Shown here in pieces: positions 1-12,148 of a DNA stretch of 64,000 nt (position 1 is its first letter; the number at the start of each line of letters is the position of its first letter). Below the pieces are notes generated by a model. It made no database searches. It saw only the letters and a program-made list of their open reading frames with translations, and had not been told where the DNA came from. Source of the stretch: Allolobophora icterica (Eukaryota; Annelida; Clitellata; Crassiclitellata; Lumbricidae); contig OY744606.1 of NCBI GenBank assembly GCA_963556255.1, forward strand, positions 77,250,618 through 77,314,617, in the 5' to 3' direction. The translations under genes and the position numbers were made by a program.

Positions 1-23
1 NNNNNNNNNNNNNNNNNNNNNNN
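1..23. other. Assembly gap (N)
   Basis: Unresolved bases at the window edge. They hide the first base(s) of the hAT-like element that follows and its left target-site duplication. Confidence 0.99.
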
Positions 24-980
<957 letters not shown>

Positions 981-1394
981 AGTTTGAAATCAACTGATGT
1001 TCGCATCGTCTTGTTCGACTATTGCGACAGCAGGGTTTTCAATTAGGCAGTTTGACCTTAATTAAGTTTTCAGTTAATTTCAATTAATCTGTTCTAGCTG
1101 CTATTAGGCCTACCTAGGCCCTAGGCCAATGCTCTTTCTACCCTCCTTGCAAGCTGATGCTGTACATGAGGCCTAACCATTCCCCAGCAGTTGATTACTG
1201 GCTAATTTACTGATCCGGTTTCCTTCCCCATCATTTCCTCCATTCCCAAACTCTCCTGTGCATGTGGAATTTGGGAGTACCTGGTCTGGAGGGACAATTG
1301 ATTACTCATCCTATTGTCTGCAAGTCGTGCGGCACTGCATACAAATCTCTGTTACGATGCCAACGCCCAACGCAGAACATTGCCTCAGGTGCTC
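981..1394. other. No gene seen
   Basis: Unique-looking AT-rich sequence between the hAT-like element and the 3' tail of the LINE. I see no convincing exon or repeat. Confidence 0.5.
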
Positions 1395-3720
1395 ATGTAA
1401 TTGTAATTGTAATTGTAATTGTAATCGAGGATTTATATAGCGCCACTCATAAACAGAGGCGCTCCCGACCCGTGTCAGTGTCTTCACTGACAAAGAGAAA
1501 TGTTTTCAGGCGCTTGCGAGACTGGGCAGGAGACAGAGAGAGGAGGACAAGCCTAAAGCCCTGAGGGAGGCTGTTCCAACTGGAAGGGCCCACAACCGCA
1601 AAACTACGGGACTGGGCAGTAGCAGTGCGCATCCAAGGGACTAACAAGAGGCCACGGGCAGATGACCGGAGAGAGGCCCGACCAGGCAAACTGGAAACTG
1701 GGGTGCAGTAAGCCCTGAGATACAGCGGAGCTGAGCCAACAAGACAGTTACGCATGAGGGAAAGGACCTTAAATTGAATGCGTTGGTGAATGGGAAGCCA
1801 GTGAAGGGAGTCCCGGATGTAGGAAGAGATATGGGCAAACTTCATGATGCCCCCTATAAGGCGAGCAGCAGCATTAAGGATGGACTGAAGTTTAGATGTG
1901 TTAGTAGAGGACAGGCCAATATAGACAGCATTACCGTAGTCAATCCTAGTACAGATCAGAGCATGAACCAAGGTCACAATCGCATGCAGCGGAAGGGACT
2001 GGCGAATGGCACGAAGTTGGCGTAAATAGTAAAAACACGAGCGAGAGACACTATTGACATGATCAGATAGAGAAAGAGTAGGATCTAGGACAAATCCAAG
2101 ATCACGAACAGAGGAGGAGAAGTACACATTGGGAAACCTGAGGCGCAGAGAGTCAGCATCAATCCTGGCAAGCTGGACACGATTGCCAAGCCAAATGTAC
2201 TTGGTTTTATCATAGTTAAGACGAAGACGATTTGAGGACAACCAGAGATCAAGAGCAGAGGAAGCCTCCAGGATGCGTTCAACCATAAGAGCAGCTGAGT
2301 TGGCTGGACCATGGAGGTATGCCTGTGTGTCATCAGCGTATTGGTGAGACAAAACACCCATTGGACCAAGAACCCCAGCTAGATCCGAGGTATACAAAAT
2401 GAACAGAAGGGGGGCGAGGACAGAGCCCTGAGGTAGTCCATACGGGATGTGGGTCCAAGGAGAGCGGGTAGGTCCAAAAACAACAGAAACAGAGCGATCA
2501 GTAAGGAATGAGCGAAACCAAAGAAGAGCAGAGTCAGCAATGCCAAAAGATTTAGATAAACGGTCTAAGAGGATGGTATGGTCTACAGTATCAAAGGCAG
2601 CGCTGATATCATAAAGAGCAAGTAAAGTGACCTGGCCACGATCAAAGGCTTGAAATACTTCAGCTAGAAGGCGCAGTATAAGCGATTCTGTCGAGTAGAA
2701 TTTCCTGAACCCAGACTGAAGAGTAGGCATAAGAGAGTTAGAGTCAAGGTAATAGATCAGTTGACAAGAGACACATTTTTCCAGAAGCTTTGAAAGAAAA
2801 GAGAGGTTTGAGATAGGACGATAGTTTGAAGGAGAGTTAGGATCAAGGCCTTGGCGCTTAATGGAAGGGAAAACCACAGCCCTTTTGTGCAGTGTCGGGA
2901 CATAACCTTGAGCTAGAGAAGAATTACACAGTAAAGCCAAAAATGGAGTCAATTCATCTACAAAGTCCTTAACTAGAAATGGAGGAAGCAGGTCTAGTTC
3001 ACACGACTTCGAAGAAGAATCCAGTATCAGCTGACGGATTACAGATGGCTCAAGTGGTTTCCATGACGAGAGGGTAGCTGTAGTAGAAGTGAAGGAAGGA
3101 GGTGGTGCATTTTCCGTTGATTTGCGAGTAGAATCTATCTTGGTCTGGATAAAGTTTAGGTAATCGTCCGCCGTGAAAGGAGTCTGAGACGGAGAGCAGG
3201 AGACAGTAGAACGACCGAGCACGTCAGCAATTGTCGCCCAGAGCCGGTGTGGATTTCCCTTTTCACGATCAATTAACGATTCCCAATATGCAGTCTCCTT
3301 TATCCGGAACTCACGGTACATATCCCGAAGGTTATTAATCCAAATAAGCCGGTCAGAGGGGGCATATGTACGGCGATATCTACGCTCAAGACGTCTAACG
3401 TTCCGTCGTAGTGTACGGCAGTGATGGTCAAGCCACGGCTGTAGCGGTCTGGCGCGAGTTCGATGTTGACGTAACGGAAGGAGGGCATCGATGAGAGGTT
3501 GTATCGTCGAGTCATAGAGGGCGAAGAGGTCGTCAGTCGAATGGTCTGCTAGAGTCGAGAGGTCACCACAGAGAGGGCTGCTAAGGAGGCCAGCACGGAA
3601 GGCCTGCTGGTCAAGGTGCCTCCAACCACGAGAGATCCGGAGGGAGAAGGTAATGCTTGTCAACTGGTTTGGTTCTACGTGCGTGCGGGTGCCTATACCT
3701 TCCATCGGTGAATGTTCTAG
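1395..3720 (-). mobile_element. 5'-truncated CR1/L2-like LINE
   Basis: Minus-strand non-LTR retrotransposon. Its 3' end is a tail of ATTACA repeats at 1398-1430 (on the minus strand), preceded by a conserved 3' UTR motif that reads GGCGCTATATAAAT there. The same 3' motif recurs at about 6380, 48715, 50780, 53230 and 55210, so these are ends of one related LINE/SINE group. The endonuclease half of ORF2 is missing, which is the usual 5' truncation of target-primed insertions. Confidence 0.88.
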
Positions 3721-3780
3721 TAATCGAAGCACTGCCTGCTCATTAATCAATGTTTTGTTGTCAATGAGCTTTAAGATCAT
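1447..3780 (-). CDS. LINE ORF2, reverse transcriptase part
   Basis: Open frame of 777 codons on the minus strand, encoding a non-LTR reverse transcriptase of the CR1/L2 group. Visible motifs are the NYRPISNLSFLSKLLEK block, motif A DISAAFDTVDH near residue 390, GLPQGSVLAPLLFILY, the catalytic YADDTQAYLH near residue 480, and the C-terminal LHWLPI, WNSLP and LKTFLF signatures typical of this clade. The first 30 or so residues probably come from flanking DNA, since family similarity begins near 3690. The apurinic-like endonuclease that normally precedes the RT is absent, so the copy cannot be autonomous. The frame has no stop, which suggests a fairly recent insertion. It is a transposon protein, not a host gene. 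Confidence 0.9.
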   Translation of the reverse strand: MILKLIDNKTLINEQAVLRLLEHSPMEGIGTRTHVEPNQLTSITFSLRISRGWRHLDQQAFRAGLLSSPLCGDLSTLADHSTDDLFALYDSTIQPLIDALLPLRQHRTRARPLQPWLDHHCRTLRRNVRRLERRYRRTYAPSDRLIWINNLRDMYREFRIKETAYWESLIDREKGNPHRLWATIADVLGRSTVSCSPSQTPFTADDYLNFIQTKIDSTRKSTENAPPPSFTSTTATLSSWKPLEPSVIRQLILDSSSKSCELDLLPPFLVKDFVDELTPFLALLCNSSLAQGYVPTLHKRAVVFPSIKRQGLDPNSPSNYRPISNLSFLSKLLEKCVSCQLIYYLDSNSLMPTLQSGFRKFYSTESLILRLLAEVFQAFDRGQVTLLALYDISAAFDTVDHTILLDRLSKSFGIADSALLWFRSFLTDRSVSVVFGPTRSPWTHIPYGLPQGSVLAPLLFILYTSDLAGVLGPMGVLSHQYADDTQAYLHGPANSAALMVERILEASSALDLWLSSNRLRLNYDKTKYIWLGNRVQLARIDADSLRLRFPNVYFSSSVRDLGFVLDPTLSLSDHVNSVSRSCFYYLRQLRAIRQSLPLHAIVTLVHALICTRIDYGNAVYIGLSSTNTSKLQSILNAAARLIGGIMKFAHISSYIRDSLHWLPIHQRIQFKVLSLMRNCLVGSAPLYLRAYCTPVSSLPGRASLRSSARGLLLVPWMRTATAQSRSFAVVGPSSWNSLPQGFRLVLLSLSPAQSRKRLKTFLFVSEDTDTGRERLCL

Positions 3781-3839
3781 TTATTATAAACACAATTATG
3801 TTTTAATTAACTTAACACCCCTAATATCAACCTACAGCT

Positions 3840-4245
3840 CATGAAATGTTGAAATGTGTGTCACTACTGTTTAAAATACTCACCTATGTAGGCATATTCA
3901 TAGGTCAACCTATCAAAATCATCCGACTCAAACGATTATCATTCTCATCACCCAACAGGCGCCAAAAACAGTCTAAGACTGCGCTATATAAAGTAGTGGT
4001 AACATCACTGGCGTGAAGAGCAAGAGGTAGCGGTTCGCTTCCCGCAGCCTCCCCAAATTTAGGTCCACTCAGCCTTTCATTCGCGAGATGGCGCATTGTT
4101 AAAATGAGATGTAGGACGTGATGGGCGCCATGCATGGCTGCCGTGTACAGTTAAATTCGACTCCTGTAATAACTTGTGATCATCCGTTCATACTGATTTG
4201 TAATCATACTGCGTTATTGTCAGTTTGAAGATATTAAACGAAGAT
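3840..4245. other. No gene seen
   Basis: Sequence between the LINE and the ATT microsatellite. I recognise no exon, RNA gene or repeat family here. Confidence 0.5.
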
Positions 4246-4357
<112 letters not shown>

Positions 4358-4589
4358 ATCATCATCATAGACCATTTATGTATCTCACATAGCAGCACCT
4401 CCCAAGCCGAATACGATGTATACACATACAACGCTTACCTCGAAGCAGTCCGTGGAGAGACAGGACGCACGATGTAAACAGCAGCACAGATCGCATTCCG
4501 CTCTGAACGGACATCATTTCGACTCTGACAACAACCTCTAAAATGGATCTGACGCTGTGACGAGTCTGTCCATTGAGCGCAGAATCCTC

Positions 4590-4962
<373 letters not shown>

Positions 4963-5301
4963 GGCTGCGGCCGGAATTGTCCGTGATTTTACACACAGCC
5001 GCGATACTCTGGGTCACGTAAGGCGGACGGGCAATCCATCAAAGTTTCGGAATAACTGTAGAGCGAGCGCGCAAACGCCCGTTTTCGTTCTATAGGGCCT
5101 AGGGACACACACATCATCCCTCAGAGCGTGATGTGTTACTCACATCCTTAATAGCTTATCACACTTTGGATAGGAGTTTTTTTAACAGTCACTGACTGCA
5201 ATTGAAGCATCAATTCCAAAGTGTAGGCCTTTTAACATAATTTTATCCACATGTATTTCTTAGTGACTTTGCACGCGTTAAAATGTTCGTAATAGGCCTA
5301 A
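4963..5301. other. No gene seen
   Basis: Short unique sequence between two microsatellites, with no convincing coding potential. Confidence 0.45.
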
Positions 5302-5309
5302 TAATAATG

Positions 5310-5382
<73 letters not shown>

Positions 5383-5383
5383 C

Positions 5384-5469
<86 letters not shown>

Positions 5470-5507
5470 TAATAACAACAACAACAACAACAACAACAAC
5501 AATAATA
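5302..5507. repeat. (AAT)n microsatellite
   Basis: AAT run with a few AAC units, ending in an (AAC)n stretch. It abuts the truncated 5' end of the RLE-type retrotransposon at about 5508. Confidence 0.98.
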
Positions 5508-6366
5508 ATGGTTGCTGCAATTGCGGCCTTCACCAACATCCTTCTGACAGGCTGCTGTCCATCAGAGATTCGCTCCACTTTCTTTGGCGGCACCCTCATG
5601 GCACTAAGTAAGAAATCAGGAGGTTTGCGCCCGATCGTGGTCGGGTATTTTTGGCGTAGGCTGGCCGCAAAATGCGCCAACGCCTTTGCGATCACCAGGA
5701 CCTCACCATATCTGCCTCCAAGACAACTTGGTGTCGGTGTGACAGGAGGGGCAGAGGCTGCGGTGCACGCGGTACGCCGCTTCATGTCGGTCGCGGGAGA
5801 GGATGCGGTCTTAATTAAGATCGACTTTTCCAACGCTTTCAACTGCCTCTTTCGCGATTGCATGCTGTCCGCAGTCGACGGTCTAGTGCCGGAGTTGGCT
5901 CCTTTCTGCAACCTTGCCTACGAGGAGCCGTCACGCCTCAAATTCGGCAGCTACACGGTTTGGTCCCAGCTGGGCCCCCAACAAGGAGATCCCCTTGGAC
6001 CTCTACTGTTTTGCCTTCCGCTCCAACCGATCTTACTCAAGCTTCAATCGCCCCTATCCATCGGCTACCGTGATGATCTCTCGCTGGGAGGGTCGGCGGA
6101 CGTGGTTGCAGCGGACGTGGAAACCATCGAACGCGAGTGTGCGGAGCTGGGCCTGAGCCTAAATCGCACAAAATGCGAGATCATCGCATCTTCTGGTGCA
6201 CAGCTTGAACACAACGCCCTCAAACAATTTGCCCGCACCGACCCGGGCTCCGCCATGTTGCTGGGCGCGCCAATCTTATCTTCGGATGCCCTCCGGATGG
6301 CACTGGAGGAGCGAGGGGAGGAGCTGGGCCGGGCACTTGATCGGCTGAGGCTTATAGGCAGACAAT
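5508..6366 (+). pseudogene. RLE-type non-LTR retrotransposon, RT half
   Basis: Plus-strand reverse transcriptase fragment. Visible motifs are LRPIVVGYFWRRLAAKCAN, motif A LIKIDFSNAFN (about 5813-5845), motif B GPQQGDPLGPLLF (about 5970-6010) and a variant catalytic box GYRDDLSLGG (6060-6090), where YxDD is usual. It ends abruptly at a TCAA-repeat tail belonging to an inserted LINE, and its C-terminal half resumes at about 7120. The 5' part of the element is lost at the AAT microsatellite. The reading frame is open, so the damage here is truncation plus insertion rather than point decay. Relatives with this RT style are widespread in aquatic invertebrate genomes. Confidence 0.82.
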
Positions 6367-7119
6367 CAATCAATCAATCATGAAATTTATATAGCGCCTC
6401 TTCAAGGGCTCTACTCAGAGGCACTCCCAAGCCAGGCCTGATCAAAGAGAAAAGTCTTCAATAGAGCGTAAAAAGAAGACGGGTGAGTACGAGGAGACAG
6501 GCGAAGGAGAGGTGGTAAGTCATTCCACGCAGTTGGACCAGCGACAGAGAATGCTCGGCGCTGCATAGTAGCAGTGCGGGCATACGGGACTATAAAGTCG
6601 CCCCGAGAAGAGGAACGGAGGGCTGAGCGACCCGTAAGAGAAGAAGAGAGAGTGAAAACAGAGCATAGGTAGGAAGGAGCCATGCCCAAAACACATTGCC
6701 AGGCGAGAGAGCAAAGCCGATACAGAATACGCTGCCGGATGGGAAGCCAATGAAGAGTATGATGCATGTAGGAGGATACACTACCATAGCGGGGTATGGA
6801 GCCAACAAGGCGCGTTGCAGACCGCAGGACCCTCTCAAGGAAGGACAGGCGGGTTTGAGGAAGACCGGTGTAGAGAGAAGAGCAATAATCTAAACGAGAA
6901 CAAACAAAGGCATGGACAAGAGTTGAAGCAGCAGAGGCTGAGAGAGAGCGAGCAACAACCCTGAGCTGGCGGAGATGGTAGAAACAGGAGCGAGACAGAA
7001 AAGAGAGGTGCTTAGTAAAGGTTAGTTCCTGGTCAAGAATGACACCAAGGTTCCGGACAGAGGTAGAAAATGATATTAGAGGAAATTCAGCAGCCAAAAG
7101 GGTCAGGTCAAGTTTTGGA
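6367..7119 (-). mobile_element. Nested 5'-truncated CR1/L2-like LINE
   Basis: Minus-strand LINE end inserted inside the RLE-type retrotransposon. Its open frame (from about 7115 down to 6411) starts after the RT catalytic box and carries the SVRNLGVILD, LRQLR, LHWLPIRQRI, WNDLPP and LKTFLF blocks, clearly related to the LINE at 1.4-3.7 kb. The 3' tail is a run of ATTG units at 6366-6380. The bases GACAA appear on both sides (6363-6367 and about 7120-7124), consistent with a short target-site duplication. Confidence 0.87.
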
Positions 7120-8301
7120 CAAGACGCTTTGCTGCTCCTGCGGAGTTCCTTGGGATCACCAAAGTTGCTATACACATTGAGATGCTCTCCATGCGTCGGC
7201 CACCCTAATCTGGAGGTCTACGATCAACGTCTCCACGATGGTTTAGAAGCCATCCTTAACATCAAATTTACAGCGTCTCAGTGGCGGCAGGCGACACTAC
7301 CCATCAAAATGGGCGGTCTGGGCGTTCGTAGGGTGTCATCGCTGGCACTTCCCGCTTTTCTGGCCTCGGCCGCGGGCACCCTCGAACTCCAGTCGTCCAT
7401 CCTTGGAGACTTCTGCGATGCGCCAGACAACCACTACCTAACCAATCTAGAGGAGTGGAGGAGGAGGACGGGGATCCGCGCTGAGGACATCGTCGCGCCC
7501 CGTTCCCAGGCAGGCTGGGACCTACCTCTTATCCTGCGGGAGGTGTCCGAGGTGGAAGCATGCCTCGTGGACCCGGTGGAGCATGCACGATTCAGGGCAG
7601 TCTCGGCGCCGCACGCAGGTGACTGGCTGCATGTGCTTCCGATCGCTTCCTGTGGCCTTCGTTTGAGTGACGACGCGGTCAGGATTGCAGTTGGTCTTAG
7701 ACTGGGCGCGGTCATTTGCGAACCACATGTGTGCGAGTGTGGATCAACGGTCAGTGCCAGAGGTACCCACGGGTTGTCTTGCCCCCTGGGATTCGGACGG
7801 ATCGCAAGACACAATGCACTAAACGACGCCATTTGCCGGGGCCTCACAAGGGCTGGTTTCCCGGCTGTCAAGGAACCGCCAGGCCTGGTCCGCTCAGACG
7901 GAAAAAGACCTGATGGTCTAACGCTGATACCGTGGCGTGCGGGCAGGAGCCTCGTGTGGGACGCCACGGTGATCGATTCCTTGGCGGCGTCATATGTCTC
8001 GGCGACCGCCATCAGAGCCGGTGCGGCAGCGGAAATAGCTGCCCAGAGAAAAATCACGAAATACACCGCTCTGCTAAATGAATATGAATTCGTGCCTCTG
8101 GCCTTCGAAACACTGGGCCCCATGAACGCCACCGGCATGTTTCTGATCAGTGACATTGGGAGACACCTGACCCTTTCAACAGGAGACCTTCGCGAAACTG
8201 CTTTCTTATTTCAACGCATTTCCCTGACCATCCAACGCTTTAATGCCGTTGCAATTTGCGGGACGTTTGCTCACCTTTTGCCTGAGCCCGAGGAGTTCTA
8301 G
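7120..8301 (+). pseudogene. RLE-type retrotransposon, thumb and endonuclease half
   Basis: Continuation of the plus-strand element interrupted at 6366. The DALLLLRSSLGSPKLLY and LPIKMGGLGVRR blocks are the RT thumb region. Towards the end come a Cys/His cluster (CECGSTVSARGTHGLSC at about 7732-7782), a following RHNALNDAI motif, and a KRPDG..(14 residues)..WDAT arrangement at about 7903-7965. That resembles the PD-D core of restriction-like endonucleases in R2/Hero-type elements. The frame ends with TAG at 8299-8301. Assignment to the RLE group is from motif pattern; the exact clade is not certain. Confidence 0.75.
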
Positions 8302-8355
8302 CCGTTCCAGACTCTTAACTGTTTTAGTAATCTTGACAGTCTTGTTGTCAAGACC

Positions 8356-8493
8356 ATAAACCTCAAGACCAAGACCAAGACCAAGACCTTGAACCTCAAG
8401 ACCAAGACCAAGACCAAGACCTTGAACCTCAAGACCAAGACCAAGACCAAGACCTTGAACCTCAAGACCAAGACCAAGACCAAGACCACGACC
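8356..8493. repeat. 27-bp minisatellite (AAGACC-rich)
   Basis: About five copies of a 27-bp unit made of AAGACC hexamers plus TTGAACCTC. The same unit reappears at 9497-9612, on the other side of a TA/MITE/AC block, so one ancestral array may have been split. Confidence 0.93.
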
Positions 8494-8529
8494 CAAAAAT
8501 CACAATCATATCCACACTATTCCTCAGAG

Positions 8530-8531
8530 GC

Positions 8532-8602
<71 letters not shown>
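8530..8602. repeat. (TA)n microsatellite
   Basis: Pure TA run immediately left of a small MITE. It continues on the right of the MITE at 8773-8817. Confidence 0.97.
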
Positions 8603-8605
<3 letters not shown>

Positions 8606-8769
8606 GGGCGTCTATCCCCCCGGAAGTCATTGGAGCAACGTCCCTTTTCCCCTCTTCTTCCCCCCTCCCCGTTCCTTCTTCCCCTAAAATAGTGGCACAC
8701 ACACTGACAGATCTCCCCCCATTTCTTGTATGGAGCATCTGCTCCAAGATTTCTATGGTGTAGACGCCC

Positions 8770-8772
<3 letters not shown>
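8603..8772. mobile_element. 170-bp hAT-like MITE
   Basis: Perfect 12-bp terminal inverted repeats, CAGGGGCGTCTA at the left and TAGACGCCCCTG at the right, around a pyrimidine-rich core. It sits within a TA microsatellite, so an 8-bp TATATATA target duplication is compatible but not provable. Confidence 0.8.

Positions 8773-8817
<45 letters not shown>
8773..8817. repeat. (TA)n microsatellite
   Basis: Right-hand part of the TA tract interrupted by the MITE. Confidence 0.97.
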
Positions 8818-8821
<4 letters not shown>

Positions 8822-8870
8822 CACGATTAACCTTGGTATTAACCTAGTCAAACGTAGCCAAACCGTGTGT

Positions 8871-9475
<605 letters not shown>

Positions 9476-9660
9476 GGTCTTGGTCTTGGTCTTGAAAAAC
9501 CAAGACCAAGACTTTGAACATCAAGACCAAGACCAAGACCAAGACCTTGAACCTCAAGACCAAGACCAAGACCAAGACTTTGAACGTCAAGACCAAGACC
9601 AAGACCAAGACTTTTAAAAACGAACTCGAGCGCACTCGAGACCAAGACCTTGGTCTCGAG
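9476..9660. repeat. 27-bp minisatellite, second block
   Basis: Same AAGACC-based unit as at 8356-8493, with TTTGAACRTC variants. Its flanks are inverted (TCTTGGTC at the left, GACCAAGA at the right), so the block can fold back. Confidence 0.9.
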
Positions 9661-9725
9661 GACAACAAGACTGAATCTTGAAGTCCCTGAGGGATCTTTT
9701 TTTACCTCGGGGCAAAAAAATCCAA

Positions 9726-9810
<85 letters not shown>
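9726..9810. repeat. (AAT)n microsatellite
   Basis: Perfect AAT run of about 28 units. Confidence 0.97.
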
Positions 9811-9811
<1 letters not shown>

Positions 9812-9898
9812 AAAAAGTTACTTTTTAAAAGTTTAACGTGCATTTACGATTACAAGCTCGATCGAGTGTGTAACAGAGATGCATCATGCATGCGTATT

Positions 9899-10007
9899 GG
9901 GCAATTATTTCTGCTCAATTAGCAAATATCTCAGCTTGCAGTGAGCAAATATGTCTTCTCAATTAGCAATAATATCTGCTTAATGAACAATTATATATGC
10001 TTAATGA
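9899..10007. repeat. Degenerate tandem repeat split by a transposon, left part
   Basis: About five loose copies of a unit of roughly 22 bp resembling GAGCAATTATCTCTGCTCAA. The repeat continues after the hAT-like element, at 11567-11640, showing that the transposon landed in a pre-existing array. Confidence 0.75.
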
Positions 10008-10219
10008 CAGGGCCGTCTTACAAGCATTGTAGGCCCTGGGCAAAGCAATGCGCTGGGCTCTCACCCACCGGAATCAAAATTTAAATGGTCAGTAAAATTG
10101 AACCTATAGATTTATTGGTACTTTCAACATTCACTTTGCAACAAAATGAATGTTTAAACATAAAGAAACATACTGTAAAGTGAAGATAAATCAACACATA
10201 GTAATATAGTAATATATTA

Positions 10220-10693
10220 TCTATATAAATAAAGAGAAGAATCTGTCCGTCTGTCTGTCTGTCTGTCTGTCACAGCGATCTTTGACCGGGATGCATTTCT
10301 AGTTTTCAAGCTTTTCACTCGAAACCTTCACTACTGTGTCGGGGTGGGCATGACACACCCAGTGTGAGGCTTCGCGTCCCCCCTTTCACCGCTACCATGG
10401 TCTCCCGGGCCAAAACCTCTCCCAAACCCCCACTTTCAAAAAAATTCGAGTCGACCTATTTTCATTCGCCAGATGGCGCCGCCCGAGAAGATTATGTGTA
10501 TTTGACCGCCAATTCTGTTTCACCGGCATGCATTTCTAAAGATTCGCAGATGGCGCCGCCGTAGGGATTTCACTTCACATTAACTTTTGTTGCTTATTCG
10601 CTACAGGGATTGAACCTTATACCTAAATTTGTTGCTTATTCGCTACAGGGATTGAAACTTATAACCCCGGGCAACGCCGGGTAAACCAGCTAG
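10220..10693 (+). mobile_element. Helitron-like element, copy 1
   Basis: Begins TCTATATAAATAAAG after an A and ends with a GC-rich hairpin (CCCGG..CCGGG) about 12 nt before the terminal CTAG, followed by T. This is the Helitron 3' architecture with insertion between A and T. A (GTCT)n microsatellite lies near the 5' end. There is no Rep/helicase, so it is non-autonomous. Termini resembling Helentron/HINE elements are an alternative reading. Confidence 0.75.
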
Positions 10694-10695
10694 TA

Positions 10696-10717
10696 TCTAT
10701 ATAAATAAAGACAAGAC

Positions 10718-10755
<38 letters not shown>

Positions 10756-11189
10756 ACAGCGATCTTTGACCGTGATGCATTTCTACAGCTTTCGACCTTT
10801 TCACTCCAAACCTTCACTACTGTCTCGGGGTGGGCATTACACACCCAGTGTGAGGCATCGCGTCCCCCGTTTTCACCGCTACCATGGTTTCCCGGGCCAA
10901 AAACTACCCGGGCAATGCAGTTTTAGCTGGTAAAAAAACTTACACTCAACCTATTTTCACTCGCCAGATGGCGCCGCCGGGTTAAGCAGCTACAGTACGG
11001 ATTCGCTAGAGGGATTGAAACTTTCACTGAACTAGCCGGGTTAAGCAGTGTTTTGTTGCTTATTCGCTAGACAGATTGAAACACCCAAAACGCCGGGTTA
11101 AGCAGCTTCACGTCCCCCGTTTTCACCGCTACCATGGTGTCCCGGCCCAAAACCTCCGTAACCCGGGCAACGCCGGGTAAACCAGCTAG
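10696..11189 (+). mobile_element. Helitron-like element, copy 2
   Basis: Same start (TCTATATAAATAAAG), same (GTCT)n block and same hairpin plus CTAG end as copy 1, placed directly after it with only TA between. The interior carries extra internal duplications of GGATTGAAAC- and CGCCGGGTTAAGCAG-containing segments. Confidence 0.75.
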
Positions 11190-11299
11190 TATATAATATA
11201 TATTGCTATATAGTAATATATATATATACATATATATATATACATATTATGGTTAATGCTATGTATATATATACCAATGTATGTTTGTTTATTAACTTT

Positions 11300-11378
11300 A
11301 GAAGATCTATTTAACAGACGTTGTTCACCAGAGTGCTGTTTGGCAGCTCGTTTAATAAAGAATATACTTACTTACTTA
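11300..11378 (+). repeat. Retroelement 3' tail ending in (ACTT)n
   Basis: Carries the recurring pattern of CAGTGCG/AGTGCTG, then AATAAAGAATATACTTACTTACTTA. Similar tails occur at 18510-18602, 53592-53655 (minus) and 62330-62395, and mark one LINE or SINE family. Confidence 0.6.
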
Positions 11379-11566
11379 CATTACAAACGTTTGCTAAATT
11401 CCTTTGCAGAGAATTTAATTATAATTGGCTTAAAGTCAGTGGTCTTCAGAATGTCATTTTCTATGCACATGAATGAAAGTCAGTTTTGGTCTTTTTAAAT
11501 TGGGGCCCCTTGAATCGTGGGGCCCCTGGCGACTGCCCAGCGTGCCCATGCCTTAAGACGGCACTC

Positions 11567-11640
11567 CTTAATGAGCAATTATCTCAGCAATTATCTCTGC
11601 TCAGTGAGCAATTATCTCTGCTTTATGAGCATTTATCTAA
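11567..11640. repeat. Degenerate tandem repeat, right part
   Basis: Continuation of the repeat at 9899-10007, beginning with the duplicated CTTAATGA. Confidence 0.75.
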
Positions 11641-11955
11641 TTTCATCTTAATTAATCTTAATTAACAAGATTAGCGGCTGTCGTTGAATATACAACCAAC
11701 ACAAATGCAATCTTCAGCTCTTCAAGGAACAACGTAATGCAAATATGTACAGCAGAGCTGTTATCTATTTAATTTGAAAAATATTAAAATACATGTAGCA
11801 ATTAAAACTAATAATAAATTTATACTAATAATAAAAAAGTAATAATAAAAATAATTAATTAAAAATTATAATTAGGAAAATTATAAGAAAAATAATTAAC
11901 AGATATAATAATAATAATAATAATAACAATAATAATAATAATAATAATAATGATA
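11641..11955. other. AT-rich DNA, no gene seen
   Basis: Very AT-rich sequence ending in a short (AAT)n run at about 11908-11951. Confidence 0.5.
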
Positions 11956-11963
11956 CTAGTAAT

Positions 11964-12140
11964 CAGAACCGCATTAAGGCTAGTGCGTACCCAAGTGCTG
12001 TGATTACCTATATAGCCATTAGCACGAGGCCCAATTACAAGTACTCTAAATTTTTTAAATGTATTTCCGAAAATCAGGGCCCCTTAAAACTGTGGGCCCG
12101 GGTGCTGCAGCACCCTTAGCACCCCCTTAATGCGGGCCTG
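11964..12140. mobile_element. 177-bp hAT-like MITE with perfect TSD
   Basis: Terminal inverted repeats CAGAACCGCATTAAGG and CCTTAATGCGGGCCTG (two mismatches). Flanked by the 8-bp direct repeat CTAGTAAT at 11956-11963 and 12141-12148. Confidence 0.92.
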
Positions 12141-12148
12141 CTAGTAAT

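Larger units (their letters stand above)
10008..11566. mobile_element. hAT-like element with 8-bp TSD
   Basis: The left terminus CAGGGCCGTCTTA and right terminus TAAGACGGCACTC form imperfect inverted repeats. The 8-bp direct repeat CTTAATGA flanks the element exactly (10000-10007 and 11567-11574). No transposase is seen. Two Helitron-like elements and AT-rich filler occupy the interior. Termini and TSD length together support hAT. Confidence 0.88.

Noticed and set aside
7434..8156. 240-codon minus-strand frame
   Set aside because: Antisense shadow of the RLE-type retrotransposon, with no recognisable domain.
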